From Pseudomonas cichorii (lineage in GTDB: Bacteria > Pseudomonadota > Gammaproteobacteria > Pseudomonadales > Pseudomonadaceae): 64,000 nt of DNA. The notes under the pieces are model-generated. The model was given only the letters and a program-made list of their open reading frames with translations. It searched no databases and was not told the DNA's origin. The stretch is from contig NZ_BLVZ01000004.1 in assembly GCF_015471405.1 (NCBI RefSeq), positions 124,001 through 188,000 on the forward strand. The letters are read 5' to 3'. The position numbers and the translations under genes were made by a program. The first letter of the stretch is position 1. Each line of letters begins with the position of its first letter. This document shows positions 1 to 11,552 of the stretch, piece after piece.

Positions 1-2837
1 TCGACGAACAGGCCGCCGAACAGGTCCGAGTGCCCGCTGTCACGGCTGCGCGCAGTCTGCTCGGCCGCTTGTATCGCCTCTTCGAGGGCCGCCAGCAACA
101 CCGAACGGTTACGATCGATATTGGCCTGATAGGCCTTGGGTTCCTGCTCGAAATAGGGACCGAGACGATCCAGCGCACCACTGCGAATCAGGCCGTCCAG
201 AGTCCGCTTGTTGACGCGCTTGAGGTCGACGCGAGCACAGAAATCGAACAGGTCCTTGAACGGCCCCGCCGCACGGGCCTCGGTAATGGCCTCGACCGGC
301 CCTTCACCCACGCCCTTGATCGCACCCAGCCCGTACAGAATCCGGCCATCGTCGCTGACCGTGAACTTGAACTCCGAAATGTTCACGTCCGGCGCATCGA
401 GGCGCAATTTCATGGTCCGCACTTCTTCGATCAAGGTCACGACCTTGTCGGTGTTGTGCATATCCGCAGACAACACGGCCGCCATGAAAGGCGCCGGGTA
501 GTGGGTCTTCAGCCATGCGGTCTGATACGATACAAGGCCGTAGGCAGCGGAGTGGGACTTGTTGAAACCGTAACCGGCGAATTTTTCCACCAGGTCGAAA
601 ATGTTACCCGCAAGGTCCGGGTCGATATTGTTGGTCTTGCAACCTTCAATGAAGCCGCCGCGCTGCTTGGCCATTTCCTCGGGTTTCTTCTTACCCATCG
701 CACGACGCAGCATGTCTGCACCACCGAGGGTATAACCCGCCATGACCTGAGCGATCTGCATCACCTGTTCCTGATACAGGATGATGCCGTAGGTGGGCGC
801 CAGTACCGGCTTGAGGCCTTCATACTGGTAATCGACGTGGGGGTAGGACAACTCCGCACGACCGTGTTTACGGTTGATGAAGTCATCCACCATCCCGGAC
901 TGCAAAGGCCCCGGACGGAACAGGGCCACCAGTGCGATCAAGTCTTCCAGGCAGTCGGGCTTGAGCTTCTTGATCAGCTCTTTCATGCCGCGGGATTCAA
1001 GCTGGAATACCGCAGTGGTCTCTGCCCGCTGCAACAGCTGGTAGGTCGGCATGTCATCGAGCGGGATGAAAGCGATGTCCAGCGGCTCTTCGTTGACCTT
1101 GGCGCGGTCACGGTTGATGGTCTTGAGCGCCCAGTCGATGATGGTCAGGGTCCGCAGACCGAGGAAGTCGAACTTCACTAGCCCCGCAGCCTCGACATCG
1201 TCCTTGTCGAACTGGGTTACCAGACCGTCGCCCGCCTCGTCGCAATAGATCGGCGAGAAGTCGGTCAGCTTGGTCGGTGCAATAACCACGCCCCCGGCGT
1301 GCTTGCCGACGTTACGCACAACGCCTTCAAGCTTGAGGGCCATCTCCCAGATTTCAGCCGCTTCTTCATCGACCTTGAGGAAGTCGCGCAGGATCTCTTC
1401 CTGCTCGAAAGCTTTCTCCAATGTCATGCCGACTTCAAACGGAATCATTTTCGACAGACGATCAGCCAGGCCGTAGGACTTGCCCTGCACCCGCGCCACG
1501 TCACGCACCACAGCCTTGGCGGCCATGGAACCGAAGGTAATGATCTGGCTTACTGCGTTGCGGCCATATTTCTCGGCCACATAGTCGATCACCCGGTCGC
1601 GACCATCCATGCAGAAGTCGACGTCGAAGTCGGGCATCGATACCCGTTCCGGGTTGAGGAAGCGCTCGAACAGCAGGTCGTATTCCAGCGGGTCGAGGTC
1701 CGTGATCTTCTGCACATAAGCCACCAGCGACCCGGCACCCGACCCACGTCCCGGACCAACCGGCACGCCGTTGTTCTTGGCCCACTGGATAAAGTCCATA
1801 ACGATCAGGAAGTAACCGGGGAACCCCATCTGGATAATGATATCCAGCTCGAAATTCAGCCGGTCGACATAGACCTGGCGCTTGGCTTCATAATCTTCGG
1901 TCGTGTCCCTGGGGAGCAGAACAGCCAGACGCTCTTCCAGCCCCTCGAACGACACCTTGCGGAAATACTCGTCGATGGTCATGCCATCGGGAATCGGGAA
2001 GTTGGGCAGGAAGTGCGTGCCCAGCTTGACGTCGATATTGCACCGCTTGGCGATTTCTACGGTGTTTTCCAGCGCTTCGGGCAGGTCGCTGAACAGCTCG
2101 GCCATTTCCTCGGGGCTTTTCAGATACTGCTGATCGCTGTAGTTGTGCGAACGACGCGGATCATCCAGCGCCCGGCCTTCGCCAATACATACGCGGGTTT
2201 CGTGCGCTTCAAAATCAGTCTGTTTGATGAAGCGCACATCGTTGGTCGCAACCAGTGGTGCGCCGTGACGATCGGCCAGAGCAACGGCAGCATGCAGATG
2301 CTCTTCATCGTTGGTCCGGTTGGTGCGCTGCAACTCGACGTAGAAGCGGTCGGGAAACACCGTCATCCACCAGCGCAGCAACTCATCAGCCTCGCCCGGA
2401 TTACCGCCGAGCAGAGCCATGCCGATCTCACCCTCTTTGGCGGCCGACAGGGCAATCAGCCCTTCATTGGCTTCGGCAACCCATTCACGTTCGACGATGA
2501 TCAGCCCGTTGCGCTGACCTTCGATAAAGCCTCGGGAAATCAGTTCGGTCAGGTTGCGATAGCCCTGGGGATTCATCACCAACAGGCTGATACGGCTGAG
2601 CTGGGCATCTTCGTCCCTGCCTGCCAGCCACAGGTCGGCACCACAGATCGGCTTGATCCCGGCGCCCTGCGCCGCTTTGTAGAACTTGACCAGCGAACAC
2701 ATGTTGTTCTGATCGGTCACCGCCACGGCAGGCATATTCATGCCGGTCAGAGCCTTGATCAGTGGCTTGACCCGGACCAGACCATCGACCAGTGAGTATT
2801 CGGTGTGCAGGCGTAGATGAACGAAAGAAGCCGGCAT
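1..2837 (-). CDS. dnaE: DNA polymerase III alpha subunit, 3' end cut off by window
   Basis: Catalytic subunit of the replicative DNA polymerase III. The reading frame stays open from the ATG at 2837 to the window edge, giving about 945 of the roughly 1170 residues expected; the C-terminal OB-fold and tau-binding part lies outside. The N-terminus [19 protein letters not shown] is the PHP domain. The palm motif PDFDVDFC near residues 400-407 carries the first two catalytic aspartates, and [10 protein letters not shown] lies before it. It follows rnhB at the end of the lpx cluster, the usual Pseudomonas order. Identification is from direct translation and is very secure. Confidence 0.98.
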   Translation of the reverse strand, partial: MPASFVHLRLHTEYSLVDGLVRVKPLIKALTGMNMPAVAVTDQNNMCSLVKFYKAAQGAGIKPICGADLWLAGRDEDAQLSRISLLVMNPQGYRNLTELISRGFIEGQRNGLIIVEREWVAEANEGLIALSAAKEGEIGMALLGGNPGEADELLRWWMTVFPDRFYVELQRTNRTNDEEHLHAAVALADRHGAPLVATNDVRFIKQTDFEAHETRVCIGEGRALDDPRRSHNYSDQQYLKSPEEMAELFSDLPEALENTVEIAKRCNIDVKLGTHFLPNFPIPDGMTIDEYFRKVSFEGLEERLAVLLPRDTTEDYEAKRQVYVDRLNFELDIIIQMGFPGYFLIVMDFIQWAKNNGVPVGPGRGSGAGSLVAYVQKITDLDPLEYDLLFERFLNPERVSMPDFDVDFCMDGRDRVIDYVAEKYGRNAVSQIITFGSMAAKAVVRDVARVQGKSYGLADRLSKMIPFEVGMTLEKAFEQEEILRDFLKVDEEAAEIWEMALKLEGVVRNVGKHAGGVVIAPTKLTDFSPIYCDEAGDGLVTQFDKDDVEAAGLVKFDFLGLRTLTIIDWALKTINRDRAKVNEEPLDIAFIPLDDMPTYQLLQRAETTAVFQLESRGMKELIKKLKPDCLEDLIALVALFRPGPLQSGMVDDFINRKHGRAELSYPHVDYQYEGLKPVLAPTYGIILYQEQVMQIAQVMAGYTLGGADMLRRAMGKKKPEEMAKQRGGFIEGCKTNNIDPDLAGNIFDLVEKFAGYGFNKSHSAAYGLVSYQTAWLKTHYPAPFMAAVLSADMHNTDKVVTLIEEVRTMKLRLDAPDVNISEFKFTVSDDGRILYGLGAIKGVGEGPVEAITEARAAGPFKDLFDFCARVDLKRVNKRTLDGLIRSGALDRLGPYFEQEPKAYQANIDRNRSVLLAALEEAIQAAEQTARSRDSGHSDLFGGLFV

Positions 2838-2903
2838 GGTGATCCTATAGCGCGAAAACACAAAAAACGAAGGTCAGGATTGTAGCGAGCCTTGGCCGAT
2901 ACG

Positions 2904-3554
2904 TCAGTCCTGCAAAAACCCGTTCGGGCGCAAGGACGAAGCGCTCGACAAGACTTCACGCGCTTCCCAGGCGGCACGAACCGGCCCGAAGGAGCGCCGG
3001 TGAATCGGCGTCGGCCCAAGGCGGGCCAGGGCTTCCAGATGAACCGGTGTTGGATAGCCTTTGTGCCCGCCCATGCCATAACCGGGATACATCAGCTCGA
3101 AAGCGGCCATTTCGCGATCACGGGTGACTTTGGCCAGAATCGATGCAGCGGCAATAGCCGGCACTTTTGCATCGCCCTGAACCACTGGCGCACAGGGGAC
3201 CGATAATTTCGGGCAACGATTGCCATCGATCAGCGCCAGCCTGGGCGTGATGCTCAGACCTTCCACTGCCCGCTTCATGGCCAGCATGGTCGCATGCAGG
3301 ATATTAAGCTCGTCGATTTCGTGGACTTCGGCCCGGGCAATGAACCAGCACAGGGCTTTCTCGCGAATCTCGTCGTAAAGCTTCTCGCGACGGGCTTCGG
3401 TGAGTTTCTTGGAGTCATTGAGGCCCAGTATCGGACGGGCAGGATCGAGGATGACTGCCGCCGTCACCACGTCGCCGCACAGCGGACCACGGCCGACTTC
3501 GTCGACACCCGCAACCAGATCCTCGACCAGATTGAAATCCAAACCTATTTGCAT
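2904..3554 (-). CDS. rnhB: Ribonuclease HII
   Basis: Cleaves RNA in RNA-DNA hybrids and at single embedded ribonucleotides. The translation (216 residues from ATG 3554) has the family motif [16 protein letters not shown] with the Asp-Glu catalytic pair, LNDSKKL, and the later Asp in LALIDGN. A GTG at 3569 would add five residues and would overlap the lpxB stop; I prefer the ATG because MQIGLDFN matches typical starts. It lies 12 nt downstream of lpxB and just upstream of dnaE, consistent with cotranscription. Confidence 0.96.
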   Translation of the reverse strand: MQIGLDFNLVEDLVAGVDEVGRGPLCGDVVTAAVILDPARPILGLNDSKKLTEARREKLYDEIREKALCWFIARAEVHEIDELNILHATMLAMKRAVEGLSITPRLALIDGNRCPKLSVPCAPVVQGDAKVPAIAAASILAKVTRDREMAAFELMYPGYGMGGHKGYPTPVHLEALARLGPTPIHRRSFGPVRAAWEAREVLSSASSLRPNGFLQD

Positions 3555-3565
3555 TGATCGAGAAC

Positions 3566-4705
3566 TCACAGTGAAGGCGAATGGCCAAGCAGGCTCAGTA
3601 CCGCATCGGCAGCCTGATTGGAGGCGTCACGGCGCAGGATACGGTGAATTTCATCAAAGCCCTCGGTCTGCACCTGCCCATTGTCGAGCAGCGGCAGCAA
3701 CGTCCGGGCCAGCGCCTCGGGGGTTGCGGCATCCTGCAACAACTCAGGCACCAGCAGACGCTGAGCCAGCAGGTTCGGCAGGGAAACGTAAGGACTTTTG
3801 ACCAGCCGCTTGAGTATCCAGAAAGTCAGCGGCGCCAGACGGTAGGCAACCACCATCGGCCGCTTGTACAACAAGGCTTCCAGAGTCGCGGTACCGGAAG
3901 CGATAAGTACCGCATCGCAGGCCGCCAATGCGGTATGGGAGCCGCCATCGAGCAGCGTGACAGGCAGATCACGGCCTTGCAGCAATTGCTCGACCTGCGC
4001 CCGCCGCTGAGGACTCGCGCAAGGCAGGACGAAACGTAAATCGGGACGCTGGGCCAGAAGACGTTCGGCAGTCTCGAAGAACAGGCTTCCCAGGCGACCG
4101 ACTTCACCGCCACGACTGCCGGGCATAAGCGCAACCACCGGGCCGTCACCCAGGCCAAGTTCGGCGCGGGCAGCCGGACGATCGGACTCAAGAGGGATCG
4201 TATCGGCCAGAGGATGCCCGACAAAACGTACCGGCACGCCCTTCTCTTCATAGAAACGGGCTTCAAACGGCAGAAGGGTCAACATCAGATCGCAGCCTTC
4301 ACGAATCTTCAGGACACGCTTCTGCCGCCAGGCCCATACCGAAGGGCTGACGTAATGCACGGTCTTGATCCCGGCACGCCGTAGCTGGAGTTCGATATTG
4401 AGCGTGAAATCAGGTGCATCGATGCCGATGAATACATCAGGCTTTTCTTCGATGAGCGTCTGAACCAGCAGCTTGCGTCGGGCCAGCAACTCTCGCAGAC
4501 GGCCAAGCACTTCCACCAGCCCCATGACCGACAGGCGTTCCATAGGGAAGCTGGAGACCATGCCCTCGGCTTCCATCAACGGCCCACCGACACCGATGAA
4601 CTCGACATCGGGATGGCGCGCCTTGATGGCACGCATCAGTCCCGAACCAAGAATGTCGCCGGATGCCTCTCCAGCAACCAGCGCAATGCGTAGTAAGCCA
4701 GCCAT
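3566..4705 (-). CDS. lpxB: Lipid-A-disaccharide synthase
   Basis: Glycosyltransferase of family GT19 that joins UDP-diacylglucosamine and lipid X to form the lipid A disaccharide, at the inner face of the inner membrane. The 379-residue length matches the family. Visible motifs are [16 protein letters not shown] at the N-terminus, [12 protein letters not shown], and [12 protein letters not shown] for the nucleotide-sugar site. The gene starts 2 nt after the lpxA stop and forms the lpxD-fabZ-lpxA-lpxB lipid A block. Confidence 0.98.
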   Translation of the reverse strand: MAGLLRIALVAGEASGDILGSGLMRAIKARHPDVEFIGVGGPLMEAEGMVSSFPMERLSVMGLVEVLGRLRELLARRKLLVQTLIEEKPDVFIGIDAPDFTLNIELQLRRAGIKTVHYVSPSVWAWRQKRVLKIREGCDLMLTLLPFEARFYEEKGVPVRFVGHPLADTIPLESDRPAARAELGLGDGPVVALMPGSRGGEVGRLGSLFFETAERLLAQRPDLRFVLPCASPQRRAQVEQLLQGRDLPVTLLDGGSHTALAACDAVLIASGTATLEALLYKRPMVVAYRLAPLTFWILKRLVKSPYVSLPNLLAQRLLVPELLQDAATPEALARTLLPLLDNGQVQTEGFDEIHRILRRDASNQAADAVLSLLGHSPSL

Positions 4706-4707
4706 GG

Positions 4708-5484
4708 TCAGCGGGTAATGCCGCGGGTCGAAGTCTGGATTGACTGGAGGAAGATCGCGACCTCAGGAAACAACGCGGCTGGCTCGGCCAGCTCGACAAT
4801 CGCCTGATCCACTGTCAGCCCCTGGCGATAGACCGTCTTGTAGGCCTTGCGCAAAGCATGAATCGCATCCTCGGAGAAACCACGACGACGCATGCCCTCG
4901 AAGTTCATGCTGCGCGCTTCGGCAGGGTTGCCAAACACGGTGACAAAGGCCGGAACATCCTTGCCAATCGCCGTCCCCATACCTGAAAAGCTGTGGGCAC
5001 CGATATGACAGAACTGATGAACCAGAGTGAATCCGGAAAGGATCGCCCAGTCATCCACATGCACATGCCCGGCAAGTGCAGTGTTGTTGACCAGAATGCA
5101 GTGATTGCCGATGACGCTGTCATGCCCGATATGGGCATAGGCCATGATCAGGTTATGGTCACCCAGAGTGGTTTCAGCGCGATCCTGAATGGTCCCGCGG
5201 TGAATGGTCACCCCTTCGCGAATAACGTTGTGATCACCGATCACCAGACGAGTCGCTTCACCCTTGTACTTGAGATCGGGCGTGTCTTCCCCTACAGAGG
5301 AAAACTGGTAGATGCGATTGTGCTTACCAATCCGCGTCGGCCCCTTGAGGATGACATGCGGACCAATAACCGTACCCTCGCCAATTTCCACATCGGCTCC
5401 GATGATCGACCAGGGGCCGACCTCAACATCATCGGCCAGGATGGCCGTCGGATCGATGATTGCGCGAGGGTCAATCAAACTCAT
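4708..5484 (-). CDS. lpxA: Acyl-ACP--UDP-N-acetylglucosamine O-acyltransferase
   Basis: First enzyme of lipid A synthesis, moving an R-3-hydroxyacyl chain from ACP to UDP-GlcNAc. From the ATG at 5484 it has 258 residues, the normal LpxA size; a longer frame to 5520 exists but the extra 12 residues are not LpxA-like. Left-handed beta-helix hexapeptides run through the first two thirds and [10 protein letters not shown] holds the expected active-site His region. The start overlaps the fabZ stop by 4 nt, suggesting translational coupling. Confidence 0.97.
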   Translation of the reverse strand: MSLIDPRAIIDPTAILADDVEVGPWSIIGADVEIGEGTVIGPHVILKGPTRIGKHNRIYQFSSVGEDTPDLKYKGEATRLVIGDHNVIREGVTIHRGTIQDRAETTLGDHNLIMAYAHIGHDSVIGNHCILVNNTALAGHVHVDDWAILSGFTLVHQFCHIGAHSFSGMGTAIGKDVPAFVTVFGNPAEARSMNFEGMRRRGFSEDAIHALRKAYKTVYRQGLTVDQAIVELAEPAALFPEVAIFLQSIQTSTRGITR

Positions 5485-5921
5485 AGCTTGCGTTCCGCAC
5501 AAATGATTTCTGCGGAGCATACAGGTTTACCGTCGACCGAGGCCTGACATTCAAACTTCCAGATCTGGCGCTTGCTGCTCAGGAACCTGGCCTCAAGAAC
5601 CAGTTGGTCGCCCGGAAGCACCGGCTGACGGAAGCGCAGCTTGTCCGAACCCACGAAATAGTAAAGCGTGCCGTCTGCCGGTTTCGAGTCGAGCAGCTTG
5701 AATGCCAGGATACCTGCGGCCTGAGCCATCGCTTCGATGATCAGAACACCCGGCATGATTGGATGATCAGGAAAATGGCCGTTGAAAAAAGGCTCGTTGA
5801 CACTGACATTCTTGTAGGCGCGAATTCTTTTATTCTCGATATCCAACTCCGTCACACGGTCCACCAGCAGGAACGGGTAACGATGAGGCAGGTATTCGCG
5901 AATTTCTTTGATGTCCATCAT
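5481..5921 (-). CDS. fabZ: 3-hydroxyacyl-ACP dehydratase FabZ
   Basis: Dehydrates 3-hydroxyacyl-ACP in fatty acid elongation. The 146-residue hot-dog fold protein shows [13 protein letters not shown], then [13 protein letters not shown] with the catalytic His and IEAMAQAAG with the catalytic Glu. It competes with LpxA/LpxD for hydroxyacyl-ACP, which explains its place between lpxD and lpxA. Two adjacent ATGs (5921 and 5918) are possible starts. Confidence 0.98.
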   Translation of the reverse strand: MMDIKEIREYLPHRYPFLLVDRVTELDIENKRIRAYKNVSVNEPFFNGHFPDHPIMPGVLIIEAMAQAAGILAFKLLDSKPADGTLYYFVGSDKLRFRQPVLPGDQLVLEARFLSSKRQIWKFECQASVDGKPVCSAEIICAERKL

Positions 5922-6031
5922 TTCGAGGGGAAGCCTGTAGTAAAGATTGGGAGTGCGTCGCTACTACGCAACACTCCTCTGCATCAAGGATGGCAGTTTA
6001 TCGACTGTGATCACTTGATATGAAAAAGGTA

Positions 6032-7087
6032 TCAGCCATCAGATGAAACATTACCGTTACAGGTCACTGTCTCTACGATCTTTTCCAGCTTCTGGAGTCG
6101 CCGCGCCATGTCATCGAGCTTGCGAATCCGGGCTGCGCTCTTACGCCATTCGGCAGCAGGCTGCATGGCGGTACCGGAAGAATAGGAGCCAGGCTCGGTA
6201 ATGGAATGGGTAACCATAGTCATACCGGTGATGAAAACGCCATCACATATCTCGATATGCCCCACAAGCCCGACGCCACCGGCCAGCATGCAATGCTTGC
6301 CGATTTTCGTGCTTCCCGAAATACCGACACAGGCTGCCATGGCAGTGTGATCGCCGATCTGGACGTTGTGGGCAATCTGGATCTGGTTGTCGAGCTTGAC
6401 GCCATTACCGATGCGGGTATCAGCCAGGGCACCGCGATCGATTGCCGTATTGACGCCGATTTCTACGTCATCACCGATGGTGACACCGCCAATCTGCGCA
6501 ATCTTTTGCCAGACACCCTTCTCGTTGGCAAAACCGAAGCCTTCGCCACCGAGCACCGCACCCGACTGAATGACCACACGCTTGCCAATGCGAACATCGT
6601 GATAAAGCGTCACGCGAGGAGCGAGCCAGCCGCCCTCACCAATCTCGCAACGAGCACCGATGAAGCAATGAGCGCCGATGGTCACGTTCGCACCAATGCG
6701 CGCACCGCTTTCGATCACGGCATAGGCACCGATACTGGCGGTCGGGTCTACCTGGGCGTCATCAGCGATGACAGCCGTGGCATGAACACCGGCAACAGCC
6801 TTGGGCTTGGGATCGAACAGATGGGAGATTCGGGCATAGGCCAGATACGGGTCAGGCACCAGCAAGGCATCGCCAGCGTAGCCTTCGGCATCTGCAGGCT
6901 TGAGCAACACGGCAGCCGCCTTGGCATCCACAAGAAACTTACGATACTGGGGATTTGCCAGGAAACTGATCTGATCAGGGCCGGCCTCTTGTAAAGTGGC
7001 CAGCCCCGTAATGTTCTTGTCCTTGTCGCCACGTAGCGTGGCACCAAGGAACTCGGCCAACTGGCCGAGTTTGATGATTGTGCTCAT
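6032..7087 (-). CDS. lpxD: UDP-3-O-(3-hydroxyacyl)glucosamine N-acyltransferase
   Basis: Third step of lipid A synthesis, adding the N-linked hydroxyacyl chain. The 351-residue protein has an N-terminal uridine-binding domain, a long hexapeptide-repeat beta-helix from about residue 100 to 300, the AHNVQIGDH region with the expected catalytic His, and a C-terminal helix ([17 protein letters not shown]) for trimer packing. It begins 3 nt after the skp-like gene. The 110 nt between it and fabZ hold no gene. Confidence 0.97.
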   Translation of the reverse strand: MSTIIKLGQLAEFLGATLRGDKDKNITGLATLQEAGPDQISFLANPQYRKFLVDAKAAAVLLKPADAEGYAGDALLVPDPYLAYARISHLFDPKPKAVAGVHATAVIADDAQVDPTASIGAYAVIESGARIGANVTIGAHCFIGARCEIGEGGWLAPRVTLYHDVRIGKRVVIQSGAVLGGEGFGFANEKGVWQKIAQIGGVTIGDDVEIGVNTAIDRGALADTRIGNGVKLDNQIQIAHNVQIGDHTAMAACVGISGSTKIGKHCMLAGGVGLVGHIEICDGVFITGMTMVTHSITEPGSYSSGTAMQPAAEWRKSAARIRKLDDMARRLQKLEKIVETVTCNGNVSSDG

Positions 7088-7090
7088 GGG

Positions 7091-7594
7091 TTACTTCAGC
7101 TGATTCATGCGCTCGATGACCTGGCGAGTGACGTCATACTGTGGTTTGACATCAATCACTGCACCGCGCTCGAATACCAGGTCAAAGCCGCCTTTCTTGA
7201 TGACTTCTTCCACTGCCTGATCCAGCTTTGGCTTGAGTTGCTTGAGCATTTCACGGTCAGCAACGGCCTTGGCTTCATTCAGCTCCTTGGACTGGAACTG
7301 GAAATCACGGGCCTTTTGCTTGAATTCAAGCTCCAGACGCTCGCGCTCAGGCTGAGCCATCTTGTCGCCACCACTTACCAAGCGATCCTGGATGCCCTTG
7401 GCGCTGCTTTCCAGGGTTTTCAGTTTGGTCAGTTGCGGACCGAATTTCTTTTCGGCATCCACAGCGTATTTCTTCGCAGCATCGGATTCCAGCAACGCCA
7501 TCTGATAGTTCAGAACAGCGATTTTCATGTCCGCAAATGCAGGGCCAGCGACAAGAACGGTTGCCAGCATTACCAATTGAGTCAACTTACGCAC
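7091..7594 (-). CDS. skp: OmpH/Skp family periplasmic chaperone
   Basis: Periplasmic holdase that escorts unfolded outer-membrane proteins to the BAM complex. The 167-residue precursor has a clear signal peptide ending VAGPAFA before DMKIAVLNYQ, and then a long charged, coiled-coil-forming central part (about residues 50-130), the Skp architecture. It lies directly downstream of bamA, its functional partner. The family assignment is firm; the symbol rests on homology and position. Confidence 0.93.
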   Translation of the reverse strand: MRKLTQLVMLATVLVAGPAFADMKIAVLNYQMALLESDAAKKYAVDAEKKFGPQLTKLKTLESSAKGIQDRLVSGGDKMAQPERERLELEFKQKARDFQFQSKELNEAKAVADREMLKQLKPKLDQAVEEVIKKGGFDLVFERGAVIDVKPQYDVTRQVIERMNQLK

Positions 7595-7638
7595 AATACA
7601 CTCCTACAGAATTCGTTTCGTTATCAAGGATCAGACGC

Positions 7639-10023
7639 TTAGAACGTCTGGCCCAGGGAGAATTGGAAAACCTGAGTTTCTGCATCGTTGTCTGGCTTCT
7701 TGACCGGCATGGCCAGTGCGAAGCTCAGAGGACCGAGAGCAGTGATCCAGGTGACGCCAACACCAACAGAGCTGGCCATACCGGAAAAGTCTACGTTGTT
7801 ACACTCGACTCTTTGACCATTGAGCGTTCTGCTGGAATCGCAATTTGAGTCAAACACGTTACCCACGTCCCAGAACAGGGAAGTACGCAGGGAACGCTGA
7901 TCCTTGATGAACGGCAGAGGGAACATGACCTCTACGCCACCCTGGACCAGAACGTTGCCACCAAATGGCAGAGGGTCCTGATCCGGGTCCTCAATAGTGC
8001 CAGGACGACCACCGTTGGCTGCGCCAATGCTAGGTGTGCTGCGAGGACCCAGGGTGCTGTCCTTGAAGCCACGAACCGAGTTGAAACCGCCGGCATAGTA
8101 GTTTTCATAGAACGGCAGACCGGAGGTCGAACCGTAGCCGTCACCATAACCCAGCTCGGTGTGCAGACGCAGGGTGTAGTTATCGGTGATCGGGTGGAAA
8201 TACTGTGCGCGGTAGTCCAGTTTGTAGAACGACAGGTCACTGCCCGGCAAGGTGGTTTCAAACACAAGGCTTTGCGAGTGACCACGGGTTGCCAGTACAC
8301 CTTTGTTCAGGGTGGACTCGGACCAGCCTACTGACCCCTTGAAGTTCAGGAAGCTGTCGCCTTCTCTATCAATAAAATTGAAGATTTCCTCAACGGTGTA
8401 GGTACCGGTCTTGAGTTTGTCCTGCTGAACGTTCAGGCCGTAGGTCAGACGCGAAGTCTCGCTGATCGGGTAGCCCAGGTTGATACCGGCACCCAGGCTG
8501 TCTACTGCATAGCTCGCCACGTCGACATCGAGGTCGTCATAGTTGGTGGTGCGGTAGAAGGCGCTGTAGCCCAGGCTCACGCCATCAGCGGTCCAGTACG
8601 GATCGACATAGCTGAAGTTGTAGCGGCTCTGGTATTCGCTACGGGTCAGGCCAATGCTGACGCGGTTACCTGTACCCAGGAAGTTGTTCTGGCTGATGGA
8701 ACCACCGAGGATCAGACCGGCGCTCTGTGCGAAACCGACACTGGCGGTGATCGAACCGGAAGCCTGCTCTTCCACGGCGTAGTTGACGTCCACCTGATCG
8801 TCGGTGCCCGGAACAGCTGGCGTTTCGACGTTCACTTCCTTGAAGAAGCCCAGGCGGTCCAGACGGGTTTTCGACTGGTCGATCAGGTAGGTCGAAGCCC
8901 AGCCACCTTCCATCTGACGCATTTCGCGACGCAGCACTTCGTCCGCAGACTTGGTGTTGCCACGGAAGTTGATACGGTTGACGTAGGCACGCTTGCCCGG
9001 ATCGACCACGAAAGTGATGTCTACGGTATGGTCCTGGTCGTTCGGAGTCGGTACGCCGTTGACGTTGGCGAAGGTATAGCCTTCGTTACCCAGACGACGG
9101 GTGATCAACTCGGAAGTCGTGGTCATGACCTTGCGCGAGAACACCTGGCCCGGCTGAATCAGCAACAGGGACTCGACCTGATCTTCAGGCACTTTCAGGT
9201 CACCGCTGAGCTTGACCGACTTGACCGTGTATTTTTCGCCTTCGTTGACGTTGACCGTGATGTACACGTTCTTCTTGTCAGGCGTGATCGAAACCTGGGT
9301 CGAGGCGATATCCATATTGATATAGCCGCGGTCCAGGTAATAGGAACGCAGACGCTCAAGGTCGCCGGAGAGTTTTTCACGGGCGTACTTGTCGTCGTTC
9401 TTGAAGAAGGAAAGCCAGTTGGTGGTCTTGAGCTCGAACAGGTCGATCAGGTCTTCATCGGGGAAAACCGAGTTACCCACCACGTTGATGTGCTGAATGG
9501 CAGCAACGGTGCCTTCGTTGATGTTGATCTTCAGACCGACACGGTTGCGCGGCTGAGGCACGACCTCGGCAGCAACCTCGGCAGAGTAACGGCCTTGTGC
9601 AACGTACTGGCGTTGCAACTCGTTACGCACACCTTCAAGGGTCGCACGCTGGAATATTTCACCTTCGGCCAGACCGGACTGTTTCAGGCCCTTCATCAGG
9701 TCTTCGGTAGAAATCGCCTTGTTGCCCTCGATTTCGATGCTCGCAACGGAAGGACGCTCAACGACAGTAATGACAAGAACATTGCCATCACGTCCCAGCT
9801 GGATATCTTGAAAGAAACCGGTTTTGAACAACGCACGAGTAGCGTCAACCAGACGACCATCATCCGCCTGCTCGCCCACGTTGAGCGGCAACGCACCAAA
9901 GACGCTACCGGCGGACACCCGCTGCAGGCCGTTGACACGGATATCGGAGATGGTGAAGGACTCGGCGTGAACTTCGGCGATCATCAGTACGGCAAGAACC
10001 GCAGTTAGCAGCAGACGTTTCAT
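7639..10023 (-). CDS. bamA: Outer membrane protein assembly factor BamA
   Basis: Essential Omp85 core of the BAM complex that folds beta-barrel proteins into the outer membrane. From the ATG at 10023 (AAAGGA ribosome site just upstream) it has 794 residues: a signal peptide ending IAEVHA, five POTRA domains to about residue 420, then the 16-stranded barrel. The loop-6 motif VRGF is present (NSVRGFKDSTLG) and the protein ends in the aromatic Phe typical of outer-membrane barrels (FQFSLGQTF). A longer in-frame start at 10086 is disfavoured because the signal peptide would be buried. Confidence 0.98.
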   Translation of the reverse strand: MKRLLLTAVLAVLMIAEVHAESFTISDIRVNGLQRVSAGSVFGALPLNVGEQADDGRLVDATRALFKTGFFQDIQLGRDGNVLVITVVERPSVASIEIEGNKAISTEDLMKGLKQSGLAEGEIFQRATLEGVRNELQRQYVAQGRYSAEVAAEVVPQPRNRVGLKININEGTVAAIQHINVVGNSVFPDEDLIDLFELKTTNWLSFFKNDDKYAREKLSGDLERLRSYYLDRGYINMDIASTQVSITPDKKNVYITVNVNEGEKYTVKSVKLSGDLKVPEDQVESLLLIQPGQVFSRKVMTTTSELITRRLGNEGYTFANVNGVPTPNDQDHTVDITFVVDPGKRAYVNRINFRGNTKSADEVLRREMRQMEGGWASTYLIDQSKTRLDRLGFFKEVNVETPAVPGTDDQVDVNYAVEEQASGSITASVGFAQSAGLILGGSISQNNFLGTGNRVSIGLTRSEYQSRYNFSYVDPYWTADGVSLGYSAFYRTTNYDDLDVDVASYAVDSLGAGINLGYPISETSRLTYGLNVQQDKLKTGTYTVEEIFNFIDREGDSFLNFKGSVGWSESTLNKGVLATRGHSQSLVFETTLPGSDLSFYKLDYRAQYFHPITDNYTLRLHTELGYGDGYGSTSGLPFYENYYAGGFNSVRGFKDSTLGPRSTPSIGAANGGRPGTIEDPDQDPLPFGGNVLVQGGVEVMFPLPFIKDQRSLRTSLFWDVGNVFDSNCDSSRTLNGQRVECNNVDFSGMASSVGVGVTWITALGPLSFALAMPVKKPDNDAETQVFQFSLGQTF

Positions 10024-10058
10024 GAAGTCCTTTCTTATTCCAACTGGCAATAAACAAA

Positions 10059-10077
10059 CTGCCGCAAAATGCGGCAG
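10059..10077 (-). terminator. Hairpin between rseP and bamA, possible partial terminator
   Basis: An 8-bp perfect stem CTGCCGCA/TGCGGCAG with a 3-nt loop is followed on the minus strand by TTTGTTTATT. It sits just after the rseP stop and 36 nt before bamA. The short U-rich tail suggests a rho-independent terminator or attenuator that could tune bamA expression relative to rseP. Confidence 0.55.
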
Positions 10078-10098
10078 ATTTCGCAATACAGCAAGGAC

Positions 10099-11451
10099 TT
10101 ACAGTCGTCCCAGATCGTTGACCAGCGCGAGCAACATGACGCCCACCACCAGACTGATACCGATCTGAACTCCCCAACCTTGTACCTTTTCCGAAAGGGG
10201 GCGACCACGTGCCCACTCGATCAGATAAAACAGCAAATGCCCCCCATCAAGCACAGGGATCGGCAATAGATTCAGAACCCCCAGGCTTATGCTCAGATAA
10301 GCGAGGAAGTTCAGGAAATCGCCAATGCCCGACTGGGCTGAAGCGCCCGCCACTTTAGCAATGGTTATCGGTCCACTCAAGTTTTTTACCGAGAGCTCGC
10401 CGAACAACATTTTCCTGAGCGAATCCAGTGTCAGCACGCTCATGTTCCAAGTGCGCCTGGCGCCCTCTGCCACAGCGGCAAAAGGACCATAGCTGACTTC
10501 ACGCAACATCTCAGGTGGCCAGTCGGCACCCTTTACACCCGCCCCCAGATAACCGGTCGCAGCCTTGCCTTCACCGCGCACCGCCAGAGTCAGCGGAACG
10601 TCGAGCTGCGCACCATCACGTTCGATACGCAGCGAGATCCTTGCATCAGGACGCTCACGTACCCAGTCGACGACCTGCTGCCATTCGTTGAGAGGCTTGC
10701 CATCGACTGCCAGCAGCAGATCACCGGTCTTCAGGCCTGCCGCTTGCGCAGGGCCTTTTGGGTCGAGTTCCGCCAGCACCGGCGCCAGCGCAGGACGCCA
10801 TGGACGAATCCCCAGGGAGCGGATCGGATCGGGTTCTTCGGCACCCTTGAGCCAGTTGTCCAGCGTCAGGCTGTGCGCGGTATCGACCGTCGAGCCCTGA
10901 TCGCGAACCTTCAAGGCAATGGTGCCACTCTCGCCCAGGCGACGAACCAGTTGCAGGTTGACGGCAGACCAGCCCGAAGTTGCCTCGCCGTCTACCGAAA
11001 CAATTTCCTGGCCAGCGCTCAGGCCTGCCTGCTGCGCAATGCTTCCCGCCTCTACGGCGCCAATGACCGGCCGGACCTGCTGGCTGCCCAGCATGGCCAA
11101 CGCCCAGAAGAACACGATGGCCAGCAGAAAGTTGGCTGCCGGGCCGGCAATGACGATTGCAATGCGCTGATACACCGTCTTGCGGTTGAAAGACTGATCA
11201 GCCAGATGCGGTGGTACATCGCCTTCACGCTCATCGAGCATCTTGACGTAACCACCCAGGGGAATCGCCGCCACGACAAACTCGGTGCCATGGCGGTCAT
11301 GCCAGCGAATCAGCGGCGTGCCGAAGCCCACCGAAAAGCGGAGGACCTTGACACCACAACGCCGGGCCACCCAGAAGTGACCGAATTCGTGAAAGGTAAC
11401 CAGAACACCCAGGGCAATCAGGGTGCCAATGATCATATATAGCGCGCTCAT
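10099..11451 (-). CDS. rseP: Site-2 intramembrane zinc protease RseP (MucP)
   Basis: Inner-membrane metalloprotease that cuts anti-sigma factors such as MucA/RseA after DegS/AlgW cleavage, releasing AlgU. The 450-residue protein has the active-site HEFGH in its first transmembrane segment, two tandem PDZ domains in the periplasmic middle (about residues 115-300), and the LPIPVLDGGH motif that completes the zinc site near the C-terminus. ATG 11451 is taken, although 11454 is a second Met codon. Its neighbours are dxr upstream and bamA downstream. Confidence 0.97.
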   Translation of the reverse strand: MSALYMIIGTLIALGVLVTFHEFGHFWVARRCGVKVLRFSVGFGTPLIRWHDRHGTEFVVAAIPLGGYVKMLDEREGDVPPHLADQSFNRKTVYQRIAIVIAGPAANFLLAIVFFWALAMLGSQQVRPVIGAVEAGSIAQQAGLSAGQEIVSVDGEATSGWSAVNLQLVRRLGESGTIALKVRDQGSTVDTAHSLTLDNWLKGAEEPDPIRSLGIRPWRPALAPVLAELDPKGPAQAAGLKTGDLLLAVDGKPLNEWQQVVDWVRERPDARISLRIERDGAQLDVPLTLAVRGEGKAATGYLGAGVKGADWPPEMLREVSYGPFAAVAEGARRTWNMSVLTLDSLRKMLFGELSVKNLSGPITIAKVAGASAQSGIGDFLNFLAYLSISLGVLNLLPIPVLDGGHLLFYLIEWARGRPLSEKVQGWGVQIGISLVVGVMLLALVNDLGRL

Positions 11452-11552
11452 CAACCATCTCCGGGTGCCGGGATGCCGGCAACTGTGTTTATCATCGCAG
11501 CCACACCAGCCTGCTCCCGATACATCACATCAACCCCATCATCCATGTTCAG

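Noticed and set aside
1299..2795. 498-codon plus-strand open frame over dnaE
   Set aside because: dnaE on the minus strand has clear catalytic motifs here; the plus frame is a shadow.
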